Source: Hyphochytrium catenoides
Lineage: Eukaryota > Sar > Hyphochytriomycetes > Hyphochytriales > Hyphochytriaceae
Reading direction: 5' to 3'
DNA length: 19,621 bases
Assembly (NCBI GenBank): GCA_900088475.1
Contig: FLMG01003138.1
Coordinates: 1-19,621 of the forward strand
Part shown: positions 1-10,600 of the stretch, one piece after another
Position numbering within the stretch: position 1 is the first letter of the stretch
Layout: each line of letters starts with the position of its first letter
The notes under the pieces: generated by a model
The model's input: only the letters and a program-made list of their open reading frames with translations
Databases searched by the model: none
Told to the model about the DNA's origin: nothing
Translations under genes and position numbers: made by a program

Positions 1-311
1 AGGTAGTATGTACACTGGGTAAAGAAGGTTACACAGCACGGTATGAATATTATAGGGTTGAAGAGTTTGTCAGTGCTCCTTCTTTATTTGCCATTGCTCT
101 AGAGGATAGCACGGGGCCTCTGTAGGTACTAGGACTCTGACAGTTGAGCTTCATATTTGGCGATGGAGTACATGTCTTGAGGTTAAACGCTGTATGCGAC
201 ATAAGCACTGTGTCGTCAGGCTTGAGGTTGAGCTGCACTGGCAGAGCAACCAAGGGACAAGCTAACCTGTAGGCAAGCTGAGCGCTTTACCCACAGTAAG
301 CGAGAGGAGGT
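1..311. other. Left-edge region, upstream of the PH-START gene
   Basis: No gene can be assigned with confidence. On the plus strand, reading frame 3 is open from the window edge to a TAG at 123-125 (about 40 codons, including GKEGYTARYEYYRVEEF), which could be the 3' end of an upstream gene cut by the window. On the minus strand a 67-codon frame (50-253) covers the same bases, so coding strand cannot be decided. The remainder (126-311) is probably 5' leader or promoter of the gene starting at 312. An in-frame TAA at 297-299 supports that start. Confidence 0.25.
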
Positions 312-3300
312 ATGCGAGCCGTCATAAGAGAGAGCCTTCCCTTTGACAGAAGAAAGTCTACCTCAGACGCTGAAGGCATCTACAGCGGCCGCCGCTCTTA
401 TGGCTCGTCGGCAGGCCCGTTACGCTTTTCACATTCCGTAACTCGGCGAGATAGCGAAGAAAGTGCCACATTTGAGGAATCTGGTAGCGCTTTCAAGGGG
501 CTTCTGTGGAAACATGTATGTGGGAAGTTCTCTCCTCGATTATCAACGATGCAACAATCCCACCGTGACCACTTCTTCTGCAAGACTTTGGCCTTCCACT
601 CATAGACTCCATCACTTTCCACTATTTGCCGCCGACCTATCTGGATGAAGGGCTTTCATCTCTCTCTCTAAGTTAAACTGCTTACGCTGAAAACTCGCTG
701 TGGACCTAATGACATCTCTGTGTGTCCAGAGCTTTGCCAAAATCAAGAGGGCTCGCCGCTATGTTGTCTTGTCAGACCACAGGATTCACTGTTATAAAGA
801 TCGCCTCAAGGCATCAATTCCTGGGGCAGGGAAGACGCTTGTAGACCTTTCTGATAACGTGGAAGCAGAGTTGGGCCCGCCGCATCTATCACGCTCCCGT
901 TACAAGGTACACTTCGGTAAGACAGAAAGCAAGCAACCACAGGACAGGGAAAAGAACAGGCGTGCCCACGGGGAATGGGAGGTTGCCTTGTAAAGGGCGA
1001 CAGGAAGGGATGTAGGAACGAAGTCTAGATCTTTAGGCGTGCTCTGCGGTCTTTACTCAAGCTCCTCTGTGTACCGCTTCTCCACAACTGCCTTCCCTTC
1101 TCGTTCCCCTTCAAAGAGCCGCATTACCGCCCTTCGCTCTGCATTATCTCCAGCAGCTCTTTTTGGGGTTGTGGTGCCTGCACCCTAACCGTGGTACATT
1201 CTTCTTGTCACAGATGGGGCGCCCTCTCGAAGGCAGAAAGTGGTGTTCTACCCTATAGTCATCAGGAAGCAGAATAAAGGGCCTATTGTGGTGGAGCTCT
1301 TCTCTGATACAGAGCAGGTTGCTGCCGCTTGGGTACGAGCCATTAACCAGCTCATCAAGACAGACCGAGGCGATCAGCCGGCCGTACAGAGCCCAGGTAT
1401 GAGAAACTTATCTGAGGACCGGTAGCTTATATATTCTGGGTTTGACTCTCATCTCAAATTTTGTAGTGGAGCCTCGCGTCTCTTCGGAAGCTTAACAACG
1501 ATACTTGTTCTCATCTGATCCTTTCCACCTGCCTAAGATACGGTTCAGGCCCTAGATGTTGATGTGGGACAACTGCATAAAGAGTTTCCCGCCCTATTGG
1601 CGGAGCTTGACGATCTTGCAACGAGAGACCGCTACTTTTTGGCTAGTCAAACGCTGGAAGATATTAGCGCAAAGCTAAAAGTGGCGGAACAAAGAGTAGC
1701 AAGTCTGTCTGAGCAAAGTCCTGAGAAAGCTGACGGAGAAAGAATGGTGAAGGAGATGAGAGACAGGTGGGAGGAAGCCGGAGACCTTCGCCAGAACGTG
1801 CTTGACATGAAGGATTGGGGCAATGAATGGCTGGGTAACTTTGACTCGGTATGTACGCTTCTCTTTCTTTTTCCTTTATCTCAGGATCACCTGTTGCTTG
1901 TGCTCTTACACATCCGTAAGTCCTACGTCTCTATTTTGGTTAAGTTGATGCTTGGTTGCGCTAGGGCTAATTCGATCCCGTAGTTGTCTCTTCCGACACA
2001 AACTTCTTATATTTCCCTTCTGCCGTTTGTACCTTCGAATTTTCCCTTCGGCTTCGCCTTCACCGGCCCGTCTTCCTCTATCTTACCTACTCGCCTTTGA
2101 AACGTTTGCCTGCATGGCCATTGAAATAGACGGAAGGTTGGAAACTTGTCTCGGATAATGGGGACATGCGCATCTCGTTCAGGAAGGCAGAAGGAGACTC
2201 TCTGATTACTGTGAGGGTGGACACAGAGATTGACACGCCCTTCATCCCTCTTGCAGCCATTTTGGCAGAGGCTGATTTGGCAGGGGACTGGATCCCCTTT
2301 GGCAAGGGGACCCTGGTGCATAAGAAGACGGACCTCCATGTCATCTGCCATGTTGGACTCTTTTTTCCCTTCTTTGTTCCCATGTCAAACAGAGACTGGA
2401 TTATTGAGGGGAGAGGCATAGACATGCTCGAGAGGAAGCGAATCCTGCTCGTCACGAAGTCAAGTGAGTGTGGCCCCTTTGGCATGTCGCCTTGCCGGAG
2501 TAACTCCGTTTGTTAAAGCTTTGCGTCTTTCTAAACTGCGGACGTTTAGCTCTCCTGCATCGATGCTACTTCTCTCCACACATTTCCACAACTCGCTTAT
2601 AGCCGGTGTCTCTATGTTACACTTTTATTCTGCTTCTTTCTTTTATAATGGGTCGGTGACTCAAGGGACAAATGCCGGGATTGGTCACCTCCTCGTTGCT
2701 CCTGGAATACCATTTATCGCAATTACTCATAGCACTTGGATCTATCTAACGGACCATTTCTTCCTCTCCTCTGCTCTAGTTACTCACAGTGAGCTTTGCG
2801 AGCTGCCGCCTATTCCAAAAGGCACTGTCCGTATCAATCTTTGGGGCAGCTTTCTGATCACGTTGCTCAGTCCGACAAGGTTGCGCCTCCAGTTCATTAC
2901 ATATGCAGATCTTCAGCTCCCTTTATCACCCAAGTAAGAGCATTGCTACTTTCCATAATGTCTTGCCTTCCTATGCTTACACACAGCCAAATATTGAAAG
3001 GGTCCTCAACTTCGTGAACAAGACCATGGGGGGCCAAACTATCGGGACGATCCGCAAGTTCCTGAAGAACTTTGACCATACCAAGTACCCTGACAGGATC
3101 AAGAGGAGGAAAGAGTTCTATGACGACCTTCAGATGAGGGTAGATCAGTGTTTCCAGGAGGAAGGGAGAAGAGAAGTGCACAACCATGTAGACTTTGCCA
3201 ACGGACATCTTGACGACTCCTTAGAACAGAATGGCTTTCGACAAGGAAGTAGCAGTGGCTTTGACCCTAGCAGCAATGCTCCGCGCCTTGTATCGGATGG

Positions 3301-3688
3301 GACACCAGATGCCTCTGTGGTGGCCTGGATGCCGCAAGAGAGACAAAGAAGAAGCATGTTTCTCCTCACTTCCACACTGGCGGTTATTCTTGTGGGAATG
3401 CTGGCTGTTCTGGTGTCAATCAGCCTGAATTGGCTATCTCTTCCGGAGGAGCTGCTCAATCAGGAAGGACTCTTCATGATGCTGATGGCCATTGAGTGGA
3501 CTAGTCTTGCTCTGTTTATGTTTGCCATCGTCGCGGCGTACGTCTTAGGATATTGGAGTGGCAACTCCAGAGAGTATTCAAACGGCGTGGAGAGAAATGA
3601 AGATGCCGGAATCACATCAATGGGAGTACGGCCAGCCCAACATGGGTTCTCGAGAGAAGCGAGTCCCCACTTTAGCCCACATAGCTGA
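312..3688 (+). CDS. PH-START domain protein with two C-terminal membrane helices
   Basis: A spliced gene of 686 residues. Exons: 312-515, 730-916, 1214-1396, 1538-1848, 2130-2463, 2780-2933, 3001-3688. The N-terminal 60 residues are Ser/Arg-rich. A pleckstrin-homology domain covers about 61-185: it opens with FKGLLWKH, continues through RRYVVLSDHRIHCYKD and ends in a helix with the family's conserved Trp (W170, AAAWVRAINQLI). A helical linker (193-290) leads into a START lipid-binding domain (about 297-490), seen from EGWKLVSDN, the DWIPFGK strand, the ELPPIPKGTVRINLWGSF strands and the closing VLNFVNKTMGG helix. Hydrophobic helices lie at about 577-600 and 615-643, followed by a 43-residue tail. 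By analogy with CERT/STARD proteins it probably binds a phosphoinositide membrane and moves a lipid at a contact site; the ligand is unknown. An in-frame stop just upstream supports the ATG at 312. The acceptor at 3000/3001 (AAAG) was chosen by reading frame; a nearby CACAG at 2996 puts the next exon out of frame. Confidence 0.85.
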
Positions 3689-4029
3689 TAGCTAAAGGTC
3701 CTTTTATAAATTGGTTTAGAGACCAGCATCCTATGCTAAGTGTCAATGAAGGCAGCTCCACCTCTATCTCAGTCTAACAGCCAGGCCAGTAGATCCCTTA
3801 AAGAATGAAGGGCAAAAGATGGAGGCTACTCACTTTCATTGGAAGTGATCGAAGGACAGCGGCCAAGACATCAGGTGGCCAAAGGAGAGTCACTGGAAGA
3901 TGTAGGGCATCAGCATTCTAGCCTTTATGCTCACTAACAGAACCTGTTTGCTGCATAAGCTTCTCCATCCTCGCTGAATTTAGGCAGAGCTCCAATAATA
4001 AATTACAGTCTGAGGCCTTATCTTCTCTA
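3689..4029. other. Convergent 3' intergenic region
   Basis: A 341-nt gap between the stop codons of the plus-strand PH-START gene and the minus-strand bystin gene. It should hold both 3' untranslated regions and poly(A) sites. An A/T-rich AATAATAAATTA stretch near 3991-4003 is the only signal-like element seen; no gene is supported. Confidence 0.6.
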
Positions 4030-6928
4030 TCATTCTACCATCATCGAGTCTTGAGCCATCGCTCGTGCATTTGCTGCACCGAACAGCTCTCGTCGAATCT
4101 CTGGGGTCATTTGTCCATGATGCTGTTGCAAGAACAGAGAACAGCAAATGGGATCAGCCATAAGACCGCAGAAAGCACCAATTTGGTACTAATAGGCCAC
4201 GCATAATGGACGAATGAGGGTGCATAGCACTCACATACAGCAATCAACGGAGAAAAAGAAGCCACGAGATGAGTATATGATGGAGGAGAAATCACGTACG
4301 TGCTTCTTCATAACCTCCTTAAGCATTTCCTTATGCTTGTCCTGAATGTCATTCCGATATCTTTGAGCGAATGTGAGAAGGGACTGGTGCCAAAGTACCG
4401 GGAGCTCTCTTTCATCATCTCGGAAGCGGATGAAGTGCTCTGCCACAGTGTCTATTACTCTGCGAGGGAGACTATACTTCTTGTTCAGAAGAACCCGCAT
4501 AAATATGCTGTTTGCACCACTATAGGGCATCTCGGCCTGAACACATAGGCACGTATGATGGGTTTACGAGCGGAAGCATTCTGATACTCAACAAATGAAC
4601 GAATTGAAAGTACCAAGGTCACTTGAACGTTCAGAGGTTGGAAACAAGTGAGAGGGAGAGAGGGAGATTTGGTGCTTGCTGCTGATTGATACAAAGCGTG
4701 GTACAGGAAACGGTCATTACGCCGTACTTAGAGTCCGACGCAAGCAAGTAAAAGCGCAAGGGAGAGCTTCAGAACCTATAAGAGCAAGCACTTTAAGTTG
4801 TTGCAGAACCCTACCAATCTTAGTAGAGCAGCCGCTGAGTGCAAAACTGGTACCGAGACCTTTGCCATAACGCTGCTGATAATGGCTGCCTCCCTCAAGC
4901 TGCAATTCCCCTCCTACGAAACGAAGCTTAAGCTGGAAACTACAGACGGGGTGCGCAACAAGGGAAAGAGGAGATGGGCCTAAGGACTAATGATGCCTGC
5001 GAAACGCAGCATGAAAAGAGAGACGAACATCGACAACGAAGGGGAACAAAGGGGCCAGCCAAAGAACCGGGAAGAGAGGAAGATACCTCGCAGAGGGGCA
5101 GCAGAATCCCTTTGTACCAAGCCTGAGGCTTATAGAGGCCCTTCTTAAGCGCCATGTAGAGGTGATAGTTTAACTTCTTATTCCCCTGGATATCATCACG
5201 CACTCGTGGAAGTAGGATAAGATTGTAGAATCTACGGAGAGTCAGGGAATAGCGGACAATGGCCATTAGATTATGGGGCAAGCTCGAGCAAGGTCTCAAA
5301 AGGATCAGGAATAAGACAAGGCTTTGGCGTAATAGAACTTAAGAAGCTGAGCCCACCAAAAGCACGATGGTCCAAGGACTACAGTTAGAGCAAAATTTGT
5401 AGACAGACATGGAAGAGCCGACAGCATTTACCTCTGCGCCATCTTGGCGTTCAGGTTAGAGGCAAAGATCCTGGTAGCTGCCCTCATCGCCACAGGAGAC
5501 CAGTTATCGGGCTCAGTGACATAAAGAATCTGCGAGGAAACGCTAAATCATTATCACGGAGAAAGGCATGTCCTCTCGCACTCTCTCTTTCCCATCGCTC
5601 TCTCTCTCCCTCTTCCTGCTTGGCCAGAACTACATCTAGCTAAGGCGGATGAAAGTTCTACCTGCTCCCAGTTTGTCAGGCTCGGAATGATTTTGAAAGC
5701 TTTTGGCAGCTTCCCACTGGTGTAGCTGCTCAGGATTTTGCCCACTTGCTTGTACACTTCCACAATCTTGGGGCCAAGCTCTCGCTCGATTTGTTCTCCG
5801 GCTGTTGGCTCTTCCTCGACTACTTCTTCCTCCTTGAGTGCACCAGCGGAGAAAAATCAACTGTCAGTTGATGTGCAGCGCTGGATCCTCGGGGAGTTTG
5901 AATCGTACCTTCTCTTTGATTCTTCCCATAATCAACTCAGCAAGGTTTCTCCTTTCAAACCTCTCAGGGAACATGAAGCGCTCTATGGCCGCCTCGTCTG
6001 CACCATCCACCTCCACCACCTGAAGCATATACAAGAGTAGCAGTGAGGATATTCATGAGTGCGCGGGGGAAAAGAAGTGAAGAGGTCAAGCGTTGCAAAG
6101 CATAAAGAGACCAGATAGCACAAGTGTGGGGCGAGCAAGATGAGAGCGCCAGTCTACAAGAAGATTCTCACTTATGACGTAGTTGCAGTGGACGTGCTGA
6201 AAGGGAAAGAGCTAGGCTAGGGGCATACAACTCTAAAAGAGAAGCCAATCTTAGAGGGATTTAAGGACAACCTCCACATCTTCTCCATCAAAGCGGACGA
6301 ACTCATCATCTTCCTCATCTTCCCCGTCATCAGAATCGAGGTCATCTTCCTCCTCGGCGGCGCTCTTGGGCTTCGACACTGTCGCAGTGTCCCGTGTTAG
6401 AAGAGCAAAGGTATAGGATTTGGAGAACACACAGAGAAAGATCGGTGCAGATTGAGTCCAAACGCTTAAAGACTAGCAAGGAAGGGAGGAAGGACTCACG
6501 ATTGCGTGTGTTCTTTCCTTCTGCGGCCCATTTGCCAGAACCTGGTACTACGATCTTCTCCTCTTCCTGGTCAACCTCAGCCTGCTGCTCTCGAGCTTGC
6601 GCTAAGATTTTCTTACTGGTGATGCGCAACCTCAGTCAGCGGCTCGTCTATGCAAATGGGATGACAAGTGCACAGGCGTACCTGATCCTTTCTGGAACAA
6701 ATTCTTCCTCCTCTTCATCATTCCGGCGCCGAGTGTTCCTTTCCTTTCGTCTAGGTTGCTCTCTTATCTTGGGGGTCTTGTCAGTCTCTAGCTGCAAGTT
6801 CGTTAGTCCTCCAGCCTAATAAGAAGCAGGCAGCCCCGAGACGGGGTCAACACGCCAGGTGATAGTACCTGCGCGGCGAGTGGCTTGTGCCTTGCTGAGG
6901 AATTCTTCTTGGTGGTTAGCTTTCCCAT
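4030..6928 (-). CDS. BYSL: Bystin (Enp1 family), 40S ribosome biogenesis factor
   Basis: A spliced gene of 448 residues, close to human bystin. Exons in transcript order: 6928-6869, 6791-6682, 6615-6500, 6378-6272, 6019-5909, 5832-5662, 5529-5432, 5231-5087, 4913-4815, 4536-4300, 4122-4030. The N-terminus is basic ([17 protein letters not shown]), then comes the family's [15 protein letters not shown] element (about 55-70) and an acidic stretch. The bystin domain starts near residue 190, with [17 protein letters not shown] (209-225), [30 protein letters not shown], the PLCE/REA segment with [33 protein letters not shown] and [16 protein letters not shown] (384-399). The family acts in the nucleolus and nucleus on pre-40S particles during 18S rRNA maturation. 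The identity is secure. The least certain splice site is the donor after exon 4 (GTTGTC at 6271; GTGGAG six bases earlier in the transcript is an alternative). The gene is divergent from the LRR-coiled-coil gene. Confidence 0.95.
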
Positions 6929-7354
6929 CTTGGGCAGGTTTGACTTCTAGTTGCACAAAACCCTCGTCCAGAAATGTTGTGATACGTCGTACTGCTCGAT
7001 GGGGATGTCTTCAAGCTTCCTATAGATCTGAGGCCAACGGCGGACAGTGCAGATGTCCGAGGCTCTGGGCCGAGGTTGAGCTCCCAGCAGCAGCAGCAGC
7101 GGCGGTCCCATCAGAACCTCAGCGCACACTTTTCCTTTTACCGGCCTTCTGATTGGCGCTCAATGCCTGGTCCTAAGGACAATGATTCGGAATCCATCTC
7201 AGAGCAAGCCTTTATATTCAAATTATATTGAATTCTGTCATGAATACAAAAAGGTGGTTTCTCGCACCTTTTTGATTTTTTGATTTTTTGGCGATGGTTC
7301 TGATTCATTCCCGACGTCTCTCAGATTGATTGAAGCTTCGAAGCTTGAAGCGCG
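6929..7354. promoter_or_regulatory. Divergent promoter region, bystin side
   Basis: This stretch lies upstream of the bystin ATG (6928, minus) and should hold its promoter and 5' leader. A CAG-repeat-like run is present near 7085-7101. An A/T-rich patch lies at 7208-7232. A T-rich stretch at 7269-7290 repeats TGATTTTT. A perfect 14-bp palindrome lies at 7333-7346. No TATA element can be assigned with confidence; the role is inferred from position. Confidence 0.5.
7333..7346. repeat. 14-bp perfect palindrome AAGCTTCGAAGCTT
   Basis: The sequence AAGCTTCGAAGCTT equals its own reverse complement and contains two overlapping HindIII-like cores. It sits 9 bases before the paired ATG codons at 7355 and 7358, inside the divergent intergenic region. 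It could be a dimeric transcription factor site or a small hairpin in a 5' leader; there is no direct evidence for either. Confidence 0.6.
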
Positions 7355-7465
7355 ATGATGGCGTCTCTGTCTGCAGACCAGGTCATGGAGCTTGGGGCTA
7401 ATCACATGATTCTGTGGATGGTTTGGAGATTCAAATGTATTGACGCGTGGCATGTGTTATCTTAG
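7355..7465 (+). CDS. Candidate small single-membrane-segment protein
   Basis: An open frame of 36 codons with two successive ATGs (7355 and 7358) ending in TAG at 7463-7465. Its middle reads ADQVMELGANHMILWMVWRF: an amphipathic start, a short hydrophobic stretch rich in Met, Trp and Ile, then basic residues. This form recalls single-pass accessory subunits of mitochondrial complex I such as NDUFB2 (hydrophobic segment followed by WRF), but the match is short and from memory, so it is only a suggestion. The TAG overlaps a consensus donor (TA|GTAAGC at 7465). If that donor is used the stop vanishes, and splicing to the AAG at 7639 would join this frame in phase to the ATG at 7641 of the LRR gene, making it that gene's first exon. 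A chance frame is also possible. Confidence 0.35.
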   Translation: MMASLSADQVMELGANHMILWMVWRFKCIDAWHVLS

Positions 7466-7640
7466 TAAGCGTGTTGACAATTCTAGTGGGCGTTGGCTGG
7501 CACGGAAGGGGAAAGGTCATCTAGAAGAAAAGTGGAGATAAAAGGCGTTCCTCGGTTGAACAAAGCAAGTCAAGGTCAATAGGGGTCATTTCCTCGCCGT
7601 CCTCCGCCATTATGGGAGGCCGTAGGTGAAAACGGCAAGT

Positions 7641-10600
7641 ATGGCATCAGAAAAGCAAGGCGATGCGCGACTCCTTCCTGCCGCTCGCCGCAGAAGAGAC
7701 GCCTTTAGCTTCGTCGGGCAGGGGATAGTCGCTCTGTCGGAGATTCAGGTGCCTTCCTCTTTGACTTGTTGATGCTCCAGGCCAGCGCATGCGATGGTGA
7801 CTATACTCTTTTCTCGAGCAGTCCGCTAGCAGTCCACAGACTAAGTACCTTAATCTACACAGCAATAATCTGCTGTCTCTGGATGGCACTCAGGAATATA
7901 AAGAGTGAGGCTTCCCCTACTCCGAGAGTTTATGGCCGCTGCGCTGACCGGCATTATATATAGGCTGGTGGAGCTCATTGTCTCGTCAAACTGCTTAGAG
8001 GACGTAAGAACGCTAGGAAAGGGAGGTCTGGTTCACCTGGAAGTTCTGGATCTAGCATGCAACAGGTAAAACAGACATCCGTGCCCGCTTGGCGCGACCT
8101 ATTGCCGGTGCTGAACTAACCCTAAGTCTTGAAGGATCAAGACGACAAAGGGGTTTCCCGCACTCCCTGCACTCCGGAAGCTGGTGCTTAGCTATAACGA
8201 GTACGTTAGATCGCGTTGAAGGATTCTCTATCTATCTGTGTCTTACTTAGAGCTTCCTCGCGCTCCTCTTTTCCCAGGTTGGAAGACCTGTCAGGTCTTG
8301 CAAATGTTCCTAAGCTGGAAGGCTTACAACTGCTGGACATCAGGGGTAATCAGCTGGCGACGCTAATGAGCTTACAGTCTCTTCAGGGCCTACAGGTTCA
8401 AAGGCTGGACTTAAGGCTTGACTTAACCGACTTCACGATGGAACCTCTCGCATTCCGCTTTCTTAGTGCCAAGACCCTAGTTGCCAACCCTTCCTCTAAA
8501 ACTTAAGCCCTAGTTGTTTCTTTTCTATGCAAGCCTCTTCTCGGTTCATTTTGTCTGTGCCTCCACCGCTGTTGCTTCTCCATCCCGTTCCTTCCGCTAC
8601 GCACACTCATCAACTAATGTGCTAAACAACAGGCCCTTTCAGAGCTTCGCCTTCAGTCCAGAGACGGAAAGCACGCCAATCCGGTTTGTCGTGTTGCCGG
8701 ATACCGACGATTCGTTCTCAAGGTAAATGTTGATAGACCCTTCCCCCTAGCGTCTTTTGGCAGCCCACACATGGTTCGAGAGAGGGAAAAATTACACTGA
8801 TATAGTGCGAATGTGGTAAGAAGGAATACGGCAAGAATGAGGGAGGAAGTGCTTGAATTAAAGGTGGCCTTCGCGAGCAGTGACAATGATATAGGAGGGC
8901 CGAGATCTGGTAGCACTAAAGTTGGTGTAGATGATGCCAGGCCTGAAGCTCTTGGACTACTATAGCTCTTCAATGGAAATAGTGCCAACCTTGGAAGCCA
9001 GCCCTCTGAACTTCGACGATACTTTGACTTCACTGCATTCTGCACCCAGCCCGTCCCATACTGCCAAGGAAGACATGATTATAGAACAGAATAGAAGCGA
9101 GCGTCTTCTTCCTTCTCCTTTAGCAGGGGATTCCTCTTCTCAGCATCCGACTGAAGCGTTTTCTCCGGCGAGCTCTATATCACTTCCTCGCTTTGACGCT
9201 GTTGCGCGGTATTTTCGTCAAAGGCAACTTACCGAAAAAACAGGCGATAAGTCGGAAGAAACACCAGCAAGCAGTACCTTGTTTGGTGAGTCCGGGGCAG
9301 ACGGCGACTCGAATCCTTGGCAGGAGCAGGTGCTTTCTATGCAATTCTGTCTTCTCGCCTTGTCATATCCCTTATGGTTCTGTTCCCTCCTCTAGGGACA
9401 GTCATGGGCAAGGACAATCGCGACCCATCCTCCGTTCTCCTTGTTATCACTTGACCTCGACCAACCTCCTGTGCCGAAGCATTTGCCAAGCCGGGAACCA
9501 GCATTGAGGTAGGGCTCTTTACACTGTGAAAGGGATTAGCTTATTGAGGCGTTTGCTCAGTAGTGTACTCACCCTAACCGTGATATTTGATGCTGCTGAG
9601 CAGTTACCAGGGCACAGCCGTACTGAGGGACGCAGAAGTACAGGCCTGTAGCACCCAGGAAGATGCAATCGTTCAAGCAAACCTGCCAACTATTGAGGCG
9701 CAAGAGGCAGCGAAGGCAAAAGAGGCAGCACAGGAGCGCTTATCAGCAGCTGAAGAGCAGGTAGTCTGGAGTCTGGATGAGATGAACGGGACATGTCACT
9801 AAGAGCGCGAGACAACAGGTTCGGTTGCACATCGCTACCATAGACAGCCTGGAAGACAAGCTGACAGCAAGCATAGACAAAATAACAAGCTTGCAACAGG
9901 AGCTAGAAGAGGTGACCTTTAGCTACTTTATACACAGTATCTCCTACCTCACCTGTCTTTGCCAGGCCATAGCGAGCGGTAAGGCAGGGGAGAAGAGGGC
10001 AGAACATGCGGAGGAGCAAGTCCGAGAGCTAACAAGGGAGAGGCAGAGCTTCCGACAGGACGCCGAGTCGTTGGAAGTCTGTCTGGAAGATATGAAATCT
10101 AGGAACCGAGAGTTGCAGAGTAAGCTTCTGGAGTTGCAACAAAGAGAAAGTAGTGCTCAGGTACGCCCGTACAGAAGCTGAGACTGGTGGGCTTTCTATT
10201 TGAAGAACCCTAGTCATCAATTGAGTTGTATAAGCTTTGGAAGGGCTGACCCTCATCCTGTGTGCAGGATGCTCTCATAGAGAAGAGAATAGAGGTAGAG
10301 AGCCTTCGTCACCAGGTGCAGTTTCTTCAACAAGCCCAAAAGGATAAAGTTGGAACCGAAGAGTTGCAGAGTAGCGTACGATCTCACAAGCTCCGAGAAC
10401 CCAGTCCTATGGGCCGCCTGACCTCCCCCTTTTTCCTTGCCTTTACGATACGAAGATGCTTGCGGATGTTGCCACGATGCGGCGTGATCATGAGGAGGAA
10501 CGAAAGAGGCTCAGACAACAGATAGAGGAAGCGCAGTCAGCAAAAGAGTCCCTCACAAGCTTGGTAATTAAGGCTCCGCTTTGTCTGCTTGGATGACTCA

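Noticed and set aside
50-253. 67-codon minus-strand open frame at the left edge
   Set aside because: No splice context, no recognisable motif, and a competing plus-strand frame covers the same bases.
2007-2485. Two overlapping minus-strand frames of 114 and 132 codons
   Set aside because: They are antisense to the START-domain exon 2130-2463, whose product is clearly recognisable on the plus strand.
6172-6196. Possible 25-nt microexon of bystin with good flanking sites (TTTCAG before, GTGAG after)
   Set aside because: Bystin exons 4 and 5 already join in phase 0 with a family-like sequence; inserting 25 nt would shift the frame. It could at most be a poison exon.
7238-7453. 71-codon minus-strand frame in the divergent promoter region
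   Set aside because: No recognisable motif; antisense to the more protein-like small frame at 7355-7465.
7465-7486. A 22-nt intron (GTAAGC...TTCTAG) after the small frame at 7355, which would extend it in phase to a TAA
   Set aside because: Every other intron in the window is at least about 54 nt, so a 22-nt intron is implausible here.
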